NCBI GenBank assembly: GCA_030587525.1
Contig: JAUQYW010000211.1
Span: 1-23,768 of the forward strand
Direction of reading: 5' to 3'
DNA: 23,768 nucleotides
Source of the DNA: Candidatus Sigynarchaeota archaeon
Lineage (GTDB): Archaea; Asgardarchaeota; Lokiarchaeia; Sigynarchaeales; Sigynarchaeaceae
Below are positions 7,579 to 14,881 of this stretch, piece by piece (within the stretch, counting starts at the first letter, position 1; every line of letters starts with the position of its first letter). The position numbers and the translations under genes are program-made. The notes beneath the pieces were generated by a model. That model ran no database searches. It was given only the letters and a program-made list of their open reading frames with translations, and was not told the DNA's origin.

Positions 7579-8845
7579 TCGCCTCCTCGATCGTGATCGC
7601 GTCGACCGGGCACCATTCGACGCATTCTGGATAGCCTTTGCAAAAATCGCAGAGAAACGGGATTGATTGCGGGTACGGGGCATCATTCACGCCAGCCGGC
7701 GGTTTCACCACGTGCAGCGGGCACGCGGCGACGCAAGCCAGGCTCTCCTTGCCCCGGCACAGGTCACACGATGCTTGGTCGACCCGTACGTGCCCGTCGA
7801 GTTCATCGAACGCCAGCGCTTTGCGGGGGCATGCCTTGATGCATTTTCCGCATCGGGTACAAACCCGGGGAATCAATTTCTTGGGAAACTCGTTTTGAAC
7901 TTCGATGGCATGGTAAGTGGGATGCGCGGTGCCGGAATGGGCAAGAGCGCATGTCGTGGAGCATATCCCGCACCCGGTGCACTTGTCGATGTGAATCTTC
8001 AGCTTCGAAGGGCCAGTGACCTTGTGTGAAAAGATCTCCTTGGTTGACACGTTCTCGTGGATGATGCGTTTGAGGATCCGCGCGAGTTCATCAGGACTGG
8101 GCACCTGGAGTATTTGCCGGCCAAAAACCGTGCCATTTGCGCCGGCCTTGATGGCTTCCTCGACGAGCTCGCATGCCTCGCGATAGCCCTTCGACTTAGC
8201 GCCGCCGAGGATGAAGACTGGGATGTCGACCGAGCGGACGATGTCCCTGAACGACGCGATGTCGCCGGAATAGTTGATCTTGATGCCGTCCGCGCCGATC
8301 TCCTCCGCCACTCGGATGCCGATCTTTAATAAATCTATGAAATTGCTGCCCGTGACTCTAGGGCCATAGGGCATAGGCTCGATGATGAAAGGCAAGCCAC
8401 ATTCTTCGCTTTCCCTCGCCATGGCCGAGATGACCTTGATGTTGGTCGCCTCGTCATTGTCCGGGTCATCCGGCCTTCCTAAAATGTAGTACACGACCGT
8501 GGCATCGGCACCGAGTGCAAGGGCTTTCCGAGGGGAGATCAACTTGATGTGGTGAATCTGCTCGTTGGGTAAGGTGTACGTTAGGGAACGGAAGCCGGAG
8601 ATGTAATCCCCTCTAACGAGCAGGGCAGGAGCCTGGTTCCCGTGAAAAAGGTGATGGAGGTTAACGGCTTGCCCCGGCGAGACGAGGATCCCATCGCAAC
8701 CACCCTTGATGATTTTTCCGAGGGTATCTTCGAGATTAATGACGCCGGGAATCGGCCCGAGCATGAGACCGTGATCCGCGGCGACCAGCATGGCCCGGTT
8801 ATCCGCACCGAGGATCCTCGCCATCCGGAATGCTTTGCCTTGCAT
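7565..8845 (-). CDS. Archaeal class I aldolase fused to a four-cluster polyferredoxin
   Basis: A 426-residue two-part protein. Residues 1-270 are an archaeal-type class I aldolase (DhnA/FbaB group). They have Asp24-His25-Gly26, Tyr160 (PMPYGPRV), the Schiff-base Lys189 (GADGIKINYSGD), GGAKSKG and the phosphate loop GTVFGRQILQ, so the barrel should be active. Residues 283-420 are a polyferredoxin with 16 cysteines in four groups: 289/292/295/299, 329/332/335/339, 360/363/371/375 and 399/402/408/412. This predicts four [4Fe-4S] clusters and resembles the ferredoxin-like subunits found beside AOR genes. It is the first gene of the operon. The ATG at 8845 has GAAGG two bases upstream; ATG 8824 is an alternative. 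I infer that it makes an aldehyde and carries electrons for the adjacent oxidoreductase. The exact aldol substrate is unknown. Confidence 0.92.
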   Translation of the reverse strand: MQGKAFRMARILGADNRAMLVAADHGLMLGPIPGVINLEDTLGKIIKGGCDGILVSPGQAVNLHHLFHGNQAPALLVRGDYISGFRSLTYTLPNEQIHHIKLISPRKALALGADATVVYYILGRPDDPDNDEATNIKVISAMARESEECGLPFIIEPMPYGPRVTGSNFIDLLKIGIRVAEEIGADGIKINYSGDIASFRDIVRSVDIPVFILGGAKSKGYREACELVEEAIKAGANGTVFGRQILQVPSPDELARILKRIIHENVSTKEIFSHKVTGPSKLKIHIDKCTGCGICSTTCALAHSGTAHPTYHAIEVQNEFPKKLIPRVCTRCGKCIKACPRKALAFDELDGHVRVDQASCDLCRGKESLACVAACPLHVVKPPAGVNDAPYPQSIPFLCDFCKGYPECVEWCPVDAITIEEANGDG

Positions 8846-8864
8846 AGCCTTCTCAAACGTATGT

Positions 8865-8893
8865 GTATATTTTACTTTAAAAGTAAAATATAC
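8865..8893. promoter_or_regulatory. 29-bp palindrome, candidate operator of the aldolase/AOR operon
   Basis: Two perfect 14-base arms (GTATATTTTACTTT and its reverse complement) flank one central base. The element lies 19 bases upstream of the aldolase-ferredoxin start codon and touches the TATA-like box at 8893-8900. It would therefore overlap the expected transcription start, a place where a dimeric repressor could act. It contains no other gene. Confidence 0.6.
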
Positions 8894-8900
8894 TTTTATA
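8893..8900 (-). promoter_or_regulatory. TATA box for the aldolase/AOR operon
   Basis: The minus strand reads TATAAAAG here, an excellent archaeal TATA box. A start about 25 bases downstream would fall near 8870, leaving a leader of about 25 bases before the ATG at 8845. No experimental support is available from sequence alone. Confidence 0.55.
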
Positions 8901-9046
8901 GTCTGTGCCCTTCACACCCACCACTTTCGGGAACGGGTCACATGTTCATGGCTTTGAGCAACCGGCAAGATCGGAGCTCTAATCGTTGACCCTCGACATC
9001 GTTTATATTGTAGCGTGCACCGTTGAGATGCCGCGACGCAAAGAAA

Positions 9047-10933
9047 TCATCGAAGATGAACGATCGCGTGTCGTACTGGACCCAGGTAACGTTCTCCCCA
9101 CCAGGCGCGAATAGCGATGACCACCGGTTGCTTTCGAGATCTTGAAGGAGAACGACATGCGACGGGAATGGCAACATCTGGATTTTCCAAGAACGAACCT
9201 GTCATTCCCTCGGTGCAAGGGGGCACGGAAGCTGAGAGAGAATTTGGTTCGAGATCGAGTGACCAGCCTTCCGGCAAGACGGGTTCGACCCGGGCTTGCA
9301 CGTGCTGTGTGTCGTGATTGGTGAAGTGGATTTCAAGCAGTGCTCGCTCCCCTGCCTTGATGGTTTGCTCGAAAGGATACACTCTTATCCACGATTCATC
9401 CAATCCAAAGGTGGGGTCTGGCCACGGGATGAGTTTCTTTAGAATCCGGACCCGCTCGTGAAGCTGACCCTCCATGTACGCGAGGTGATCGAGCGTAAAA
9501 GTAAATCCCTTTTCTTGGTGATTGTTCACGATGATGTCAGGCATGAACTCGCGCCATAATGAAATGCACTTGAAATAACCGGTGTTCTCCCGGAGAAACG
9601 TCCGGTTCGGCGCGCAATAATCGTCGATGCCGGACGGGCTCGCTGAATCCCCGGCGATGAATATCTTGTGATCGTGACCTTCCACCAGCAGGCCGCCGTG
9701 GTAGTACGTTTGACCGGGAAGGTGCATGGCCGTGAGCGCGAATTCGTGCCATTGCCATCTCTCCCGTTCTTTCGTGCTCTTTGAGACAACGACGTGAACA
9801 GGAGATATGCACGGCAAGAAAAATCGGTCCGGATGCTCGAGGATCTCGGTCAAATGCTGGTCAACGATCACGGGACACTTGAACTGCTCGATCAAGTCGA
9901 TCAACCCATCCACGTGGTCATCGTGGTAATGCGTGATCCAGCACGCCTCGACGGCCTTGATTTTCCCTTGATCTTGCCATTGTTTCAACCTTTTCACGAC
10001 GTCGCGGGACCCGCAATCGATCAGGAACGCGATGCCATCATCGGACAGGAGTATGAAGCTGGTTCCCGTGACCCGCTGCAGAAACGAAGGAAGTTCTATT
10101 TGAATGGCCGGGACCATTCGTTGGGGATCGGTTCTAAGGTCCGAAAACATGCGTGGAAAATAAAAGTTCAGGGCTGAAATCGACACATAATTCAGCCATA
10201 ACGAGGAAAACCGTGTTTTCAGCGCCGAGATTGCTTGCTGGATAGAATCGAAGCCGTGTAAAACAGGACCATGCGAAGGTATCAAGATATCGGGATGCAG
10301 TGCCACGATCCGCTCGACGCTTGCCACCAGTAAATCCTTACTCCCGATGAAACCATGATAATCACCGACCTCTCGATATGCTGCTTGCATCGAGTAGAGA
10401 TCAACCATCTGGCCATCCCCATAGATGAGATCCCCGCAGAAGACCATCTTGTAACCATCGACCTCGCAAGAATATGAAACAGAGCCACTCGTGATGCCCG
10501 GCGTGTCAACAACCGTGAACACGATATCTTCACACTTGATCTCGTCGCCTCCACGCACTTTCCCTGAAAGAGGTATCCTCGTGGTGGGAACAAGAGGTCC
10601 TGGCTGGTGGTGATAGATGTGCCACCGATTTATCGGGTCCTTCCAGTATGTGCCATTCTTTTCAAACAGGTTCCGTTCTGATTTTGGTCCAACGATCTTC
10701 GTTCCCAATATTAAAAAAGCAGGGATTCCAGCAGTGTGCGTGCGACGATGTTGCGTGCAAAGGATGGATGAAGGGATCGGCAAGCCCGCCGCATGGAGTA
10801 ACTCTGGATCCACCGTGTCGTCACAATCAATCATCACGGCCTTTTCGTGCATCGTGATAATGCTTGAATTCACCGCACCGGCATGAATTTTAAGGTTCGG
10901 CGAGACTTGGTAGAATTTTTTATGAAGTTGCAT
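9047..10933 (-). CDS. Tandem metallo-beta-lactamase-fold protein with C-terminal Ig-like domain
   Basis: Two metallo-beta-lactamase domains in one chain (numbering from the upstream ATG 10951). The first (about 15-250) is degenerate: the HxHxDH motif is QHRRTHTAG (67-75) and the PGHT motif is PGIT, though GD (174) and PSHG (227) remain. The second (about 285-500) keeps His341-x-His343-x-Asp345-His346 (THYHDDHVDG), PGQTYYHGG, Gly-Asp435 and His478, so it should bind metals and hydrolyse something. The last 110 residues resemble an Ig-like or NEW3 domain (TIKAGERALLEIHFTN...AWWGERYLG). No signal peptide is seen. ATG 10933 is chosen because GGTGA lies 10 bases before it, the spacing also seen at 5625; ATG 10951 would add six residues. 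The substrate is unknown. It is separated from the AOR operon by about 200 bases holding that operon's promoter. Confidence 0.87.
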   Translation of the reverse strand: MQLHKKFYQVSPNLKIHAGAVNSSIITMHEKAVMIDCDDTVDPELLHAAGLPIPSSILCTQHRRTHTAGIPAFLILGTKIVGPKSERNLFEKNGTYWKDPINRWHIYHHQPGPLVPTTRIPLSGKVRGGDEIKCEDIVFTVVDTPGITSGSVSYSCEVDGYKMVFCGDLIYGDGQMVDLYSMQAAYREVGDYHGFIGSKDLLVASVERIVALHPDILIPSHGPVLHGFDSIQQAISALKTRFSSLWLNYVSISALNFYFPRMFSDLRTDPQRMVPAIQIELPSFLQRVTGTSFILLSDDGIAFLIDCGSRDVVKRLKQWQDQGKIKAVEACWITHYHDDHVDGLIDLIEQFKCPVIVDQHLTEILEHPDRFFLPCISPVHVVVSKSTKERERWQWHEFALTAMHLPGQTYYHGGLLVEGHDHKIFIAGDSASPSGIDDYCAPNRTFLRENTGYFKCISLWREFMPDIIVNNHQEKGFTFTLDHLAYMEGQLHERVRILKKLIPWPDPTFGLDESWIRVYPFEQTIKAGERALLEIHFTNHDTQHVQARVEPVLPEGWSLDLEPNSLSASVPPCTEGMTGSFLENPDVAIPVACRSPSRSRKQPVVIAIRAWWGERYLGPVRHAIVHLR

Positions 10934-11025
10934 CGATTTGCAGTCACCCATCCGACGACGAAGGAGATTCTGGTTGAATAATCGTCTTTCCGAAACAAAT
11001 CCCGTAATATTTTCGCATATTGAAA

Positions 11026-11058
11026 TTTAATAAAACCTTGCGCCCATTAGTATACTAA
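11026..11058 (+). promoter_or_regulatory. Putative promoter and 12-bp palindrome ahead of the 851-residue gene
   Basis: A purine-rich GAAA followed by TTTAATAA (11026-11033) resembles an archaeal BRE plus TATA box. About 25 bases downstream is the perfect 12-base palindrome TTAGTATACTAA (11047-11058), over the expected transcription start and 24 bases before the ATG at 11083. No good Shine-Dalgarno sequence precedes that ATG. The rest of this 130-150 base divergent region shows nothing else. Confidence 0.4.
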
Positions 11059-11082
11059 AGATTTGCGCGTGATAACTTTAGC

Positions 11083-13638
11083 ATGAGCCAGTCCCCAACT
11101 GCCCCAACTGCCGATTCCCAGACGCAAGACGCTGATTTACAGCGATGGGAAGGTTACAAGAAAATCTACGACGTGTTCGCAGGTCACGCCAAGGAGAGAT
11201 GGCAATGCGGGTATAACGTGCTTCAAATGTTTTTGCGACAATTTTGCAACGCTGAGGTTCCTTTGTTCACGCTACAATGGTACCTCCGCAAGAAGGCTCA
11301 CGCGTACAAGGAGAAAGAAGGAGAAATCGCTAACCTGACCCCGGAAAACCAGCTCAAGTTCGGCGAGTTCACCCAGCTCGAAGATATGGCCGCCTACATG
11401 TTCGATATCAAGCCATTCTCCGAAGTATTCAACGACGTGATGTATTATCCAGCGCTCATGAGCGTCAGTGTCGGCGGTAACCAAACGATCAACGTCGACC
11501 GGTTGTTTGCCAACGAGGCCGGGAAATACGTCGAGGCATCCCAAGAATGCAAGGATGCCCGGCAAACCCACCTTGCTTGCATCGTGGAGGAAGCGAAGTA
11601 CAAGACCTACAAGGTCGGCGATAAGGAATACTCGGGAGCACAGATCTTCGCGCGGGATTTTGAAGGCAAAGGATACATCCTCAAGGGTGCGGACTATGAT
11701 AAACTTCGATCGCACATCGCGGTCGAGGAATGCCGCGATCGCGCCGTTAAGATCGGCGGCCAGATGACCACGGTGAGCCAGCTTTTTTCCTATGAGTACG
11801 ACAAGAAAGTTTTCGAGGAAGATCGTCGCCAATTCGCCGAGATTTTCTACAAGAAGATAAAATACTATTTTGAAAATACCAAGAGCCGGGCGGGCATTCC
11901 CGTGGTGTTCAATGCCATGATTTACCTGATTGTGGATGCGACCTTGGATCCTGAGCCCTCGGTCTTCATGCTCGACCCCCACGACATGACGTACATCGGC
12001 GCCATGTTCAAGGAAAAGAAAAAACGGGTTCCCTTGCAGTACATCCTGGGAAGCCCGACTGGTGCCACGCTGTTTTTCCCACCGTGTGACGACGAGTATC
12101 GTACCCGCATCAAGAAAGAACTTGAAGATCCCGAGCTACTCAAGGAGGCCAGGATACGGTTTTCCCATCTCGTGGAGCTTGCTCTGTTTAACAAGGAAAC
12201 CTACTTGCAAGCGATCACGAAGAAGCACGTGGGCGATCCGATGCCGGAGCTCATTCAATTTTTCAGGCTCATGGAGGGCTACGGGGAAAACGTGTATGAT
12301 AACACGATCCTGGAGGAGATTTGCCGCGTGTTTGTAGTACCCAGGGATCAGATGGAACCGGTGCTTAATTTCACGATCAACTTGCCGTTCTCGTTCGATA
12401 TTCTTGCCCAGGAGCTTTTCCATCATTTCCCAGAATTTACCTTAGATTCGCACAAGCAATACTTGTTGGACCTGTTCAAGTTCAAGAACGTTTTTGTTTC
12501 TCTCCCGTCCTTCGTCCGCACGGTCACGGACAAGGGATTATCCTATAAAAACGAGATGCTCTGGCACGCTTGCATTCAAGTGGGAAATTTCATCAACATA
12601 GAACGCATCAACAACGGGATCGGCACTGCTGCCCGCCAACCATTCCGGCAAGAGGAACTCCAATATTACACGTACATATTTCGCGGATTGCTTTTCTTGT
12701 TCAGCAGTCAGGACCGCTATAGCCACGTGGAATTGGTCGACGAGTTTTTCGGCGGGCGCAAATCCCTGGATCAATATTACATTCTCGCCGCCTTGGGAGA
12801 TGGCCTCATCAAGGGGAGCGAGTTCCGCAATCTCGTGTGGTACAACATCGTGGAAAGTGCCTTGAATGACCTTGCCGAGCGCATTCATAAGGCATTGCAA
12901 GGATCCATGACGATCGTTGACATGTCCATCGACCGTTTCTTGAAATTGATGGAAAAAGGCGAAAGCCGGATCGAGGAGAGCTTGATCGACTTGATCGCCA
13001 AGCAATTCGAGGAAACATGCAATTACTTGTATTCCCCCCTCGAAGGCGTGATCTACATGGTCGAAAAACTCAAGAGTCGCATGAAACAGACCAACATCAT
13101 CAAACGGCAGATCCTGGTTGCTATCTCCAGCAATATTTCCGCACATGCCGACTTGAAAGCGAAGCTGCTAAGCAAGATCAAGATTGCCACGCCGGAGATC
13201 TCCTATGAATTCAACGCGATCCGTGATAAATTGATGAAATATGCCGGGAAACTGCTCGCTGTCGTCGTCAAGAATCCGGAAACGGCACGAGACGAGATTT
13301 ATGCTTTGCCGGACGGCTCTTTGTTGAAGGACCCGGCGAGGGGCCAGGACCTCTCAGAAATCGTAAAGATTATCAACCAGATGCGCATGGAGCTCGGCAA
13401 GGACCTCAATCTCGTGCAGCAAATCATCTCGGCAAACATTGGTAGCATCATCGGCATTGAAAAGGTCCAAATCTTGATGGATTTCAACGACTTGTTCAAG
13501 CTCGAGGGCGGGAAGGACACCGAATTTGCCTCGAAAATAAACACGGTCTACAACGAAACTTACGAGAAACTGAACCTCGAAGAAGAGTCCGCGTCCGAAA
13601 ATATCAGCCCGCTATTCGTCCGGAAAGGTCAAAAATAA
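11083..13638 (+). CDS. Large protein with UfSP/Atg4-like papain-fold protease domain
   Basis: An 851-residue soluble protein with no signal or membrane segment. Near the N-terminus, W40-Q-C42-G-Y44-N-V-L-Q48-M matches the active-site cysteine motif of Ufm1-specific proteases (C78; W-G-C-G-Y-R-x-x-Q) and of Atg4 (C54). Residues 272-300 (GIPVVFNAMIYLIVDA, then FMLDPH) match the region where these enzymes place their catalytic Asp-Pro-His box, here D298-P299-H300. The Cys-to-Asp distance of 256 residues is about twice that of UfSP1, implying an insertion around residues 105-250. Residues 340-851 are unrecognised and look mainly helical. I infer a cysteine protease, perhaps acting on a ubiquitin-like or other modifier. 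The family assignment is by motif only. No modifier, E1 or E2 gene is seen nearby. Confidence 0.9.
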   Translation: MSQSPTAPTADSQTQDADLQRWEGYKKIYDVFAGHAKERWQCGYNVLQMFLRQFCNAEVPLFTLQWYLRKKAHAYKEKEGEIANLTPENQLKFGEFTQLEDMAAYMFDIKPFSEVFNDVMYYPALMSVSVGGNQTINVDRLFANEAGKYVEASQECKDARQTHLACIVEEAKYKTYKVGDKEYSGAQIFARDFEGKGYILKGADYDKLRSHIAVEECRDRAVKIGGQMTTVSQLFSYEYDKKVFEEDRRQFAEIFYKKIKYYFENTKSRAGIPVVFNAMIYLIVDATLDPEPSVFMLDPHDMTYIGAMFKEKKKRVPLQYILGSPTGATLFFPPCDDEYRTRIKKELEDPELLKEARIRFSHLVELALFNKETYLQAITKKHVGDPMPELIQFFRLMEGYGENVYDNTILEEICRVFVVPRDQMEPVLNFTINLPFSFDILAQELFHHFPEFTLDSHKQYLLDLFKFKNVFVSLPSFVRTVTDKGLSYKNEMLWHACIQVGNFINIERINNGIGTAARQPFRQEELQYYTYIFRGLLFLFSSQDRYSHVELVDEFFGGRKSLDQYYILAALGDGLIKGSEFRNLVWYNIVESALNDLAERIHKALQGSMTIVDMSIDRFLKLMEKGESRIEESLIDLIAKQFEETCNYLYSPLEGVIYMVEKLKSRMKQTNIIKRQILVAISSNISAHADLKAKLLSKIKIATPEISYEFNAIRDKLMKYAGKLLAVVVKNPETARDEIYALPDGSLLKDPARGQDLSEIVKIINQMRMELGKDLNLVQQIISANIGSIIGIEKVQILMDFNDLFKLEGGKDTEFASKINTVYNETYEKLNLEEESASENISPLFVRKGQK

Positions 13639-13777
13639 ACATCTTTAAGACAAGTTAAGATTCTGCCTCGTTTTCCGCTGATCTCGCAAGATTTGCTTGA
13701 ACTGGATTTCATATTTCATGATCCGCCCCCTTTACCACCCAAAGACACTAAACAATCGATCGTGAAGCGGACTCAAT

Positions 13778-14812
13778 ATGGATCAAAACGTGCCTGAAAC
13801 AAAACCACGCGATGCAAAGCAAGGAGGAACCTTCGATCCATCGGCGATCACGGACGTGGCAAACGCGGTTGCTTCGTTGCAATGCTGTGGCTCGCAAGGG
13901 AAGGGTCTTGGCACGGCCTTGGAGATCCTGGTACAGATGGTCAAGGCACCTTCGTGTTTTCGCGTGCTTGCAATGTCCGGTGCCATGATCCCCGCGGGCA
14001 TGGAAGAGATCGTATGCCAACTACTTGATCGCAGCATCATCAATGCCATCGTCACGACGGGTGCCAACATCACGCATTCCTTAATCAACATCCTCGGCAG
14101 TAAGGAAGGGGATCAAGCCCATTACTTGTGCACGGGTGATGAAAAGGACGAGGAGCTCTGGAATAAAAGCATGTACCGGATTTACGATACGCTCGTCGCG
14201 GGAAAACAATTCGCAGCTGCGGGCAAGATTCTCTACACGATGTTGCGCGACGAGTTCCCGGACACGAAGCGCCTCGCCCTAACCCCGTCGGAGATGTTCG
14301 GGATCATCGGAAAACGCTTAGCAAAGCGATGCATGCTCAAGATCGCAGCAGATCACGGCGTTCCGGTCTTCTGCGGAGCAACGTCTGACTCAGAACTCGG
14401 GATCAATCTCATGAAATTCCGGGAGATCCACGATTTCACGATTCTCCTTGATGAAGTGGGGGATATAGGAAACTTTTCAAGCATCATCAGCAATCATTCC
14501 GATCACGGCATCATCATCCTGGGAGGCGGGGTTCCGCGCAATTGGGCGCAGCAAATATTCCCGTACATCTTTGATCTTGAAGATGCGAGGGGCTTCCAAT
14601 CTCGGTTTCGAGGCTATCACTACGCCGTGCGATTCCATACGGGCGTACCTGATGATGGCGGCTGCTCTGGCTGCACAATCTCGGAGAATGTATCGTGGGG
14701 AAAGTATTATGAAGGAACCGTCCATCAAAGCGTGTGGGGAGATGCCACGATAACCTTTCCGCTGGTGATCACGGCATTGTTCCAAGTGCTAGATAAACAA
14801 TCCAAAATATAG
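13778..14812 (+). CDS. dys: Deoxyhypusine synthase
   Basis: A 344-residue deoxyhypusine synthase-family protein. In archaea this NAD-dependent enzyme moves the aminobutyl group of spermidine (or a related amine) onto a lysine of translation factor aIF5A, the first step of hypusine formation. The active-site lysine is present as Lys309 in ENVSWGKYY, matching the family's VSWGK. Other family landmarks are IVTTGANITHSL (about 91-102), LDEVGD, and the NAD-site ILGGGVPRNW (about 247-256). The first 20 residues are a polar tail. A 139-base gap separates it from the gene before it; that gap holds no gene or clear promoter that I can see. Related DHS-like proteins can make homospermidine or use other amines, so the substrate is likely but not certain. 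Confidence 0.92.
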   Translation: MDQNVPETKPRDAKQGGTFDPSAITDVANAVASLQCCGSQGKGLGTALEILVQMVKAPSCFRVLAMSGAMIPAGMEEIVCQLLDRSIINAIVTTGANITHSLINILGSKEGDQAHYLCTGDEKDEELWNKSMYRIYDTLVAGKQFAAAGKILYTMLRDEFPDTKRLALTPSEMFGIIGKRLAKRCMLKIAADHGVPVFCGATSDSELGINLMKFREIHDFTILLDEVGDIGNFSSIISNHSDHGIIILGGGVPRNWAQQIFPYIFDLEDARGFQSRFRGYHYAVRFHTGVPDDGGCSGCTISENVSWGKYYEGTVHQSVWGDATITFPLVITALFQVLDKQSKI

Positions 14813-14834
14813 CACGTGGGTTTGTTTTGCATCG

Positions 14835-14872
14835 TTTTTTAATGCCTAAATCGAGGCAACAGACGCATTAAA
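14835..14872 (+). promoter_or_regulatory. T-tract terminator plus inverted repeat between dys and the membrane GNAT gene
   Basis: Six T residues at 14835-14840 follow the dys stop codon and suit termination. They overlap an inverted repeat with 8-base arms, TTTAATGC (14838-14845) and GCATTAAA (14865-14872), separated by 19 bases and ending 9 bases before the next ATG. The T/A-rich arm could also serve as a TATA element for the downstream cassette. Confidence 0.35.
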
Positions 14873-14881
14873 TGCGCGGGC

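Noticed and set aside
7579..7686. N-terminal extension of 36 residues on the aldehyde:ferredoxin oxidoreductase
   Set aside because: It is Arg/Ser-rich shadow sequence of the overlapping ferredoxin gene; GAGGAGG at 7582-7588 marks the start at 7578.
8938..9177. Minus-strand frame of 79 residues that could be a frameshifted end of the metallo-beta-lactamase protein
   Set aside because: The main frame ends in a normal Ig-like domain ending (VVIAIRAWWGERYLGPV), so no frameshift is needed and the alternative frame lacks family features.
13639..13777. Possible tRNA or small RNA in the gap before deoxyhypusine synthase
   Set aside because: No cloverleaf arms, T-loop sequence or stable hairpin could be found by eye.
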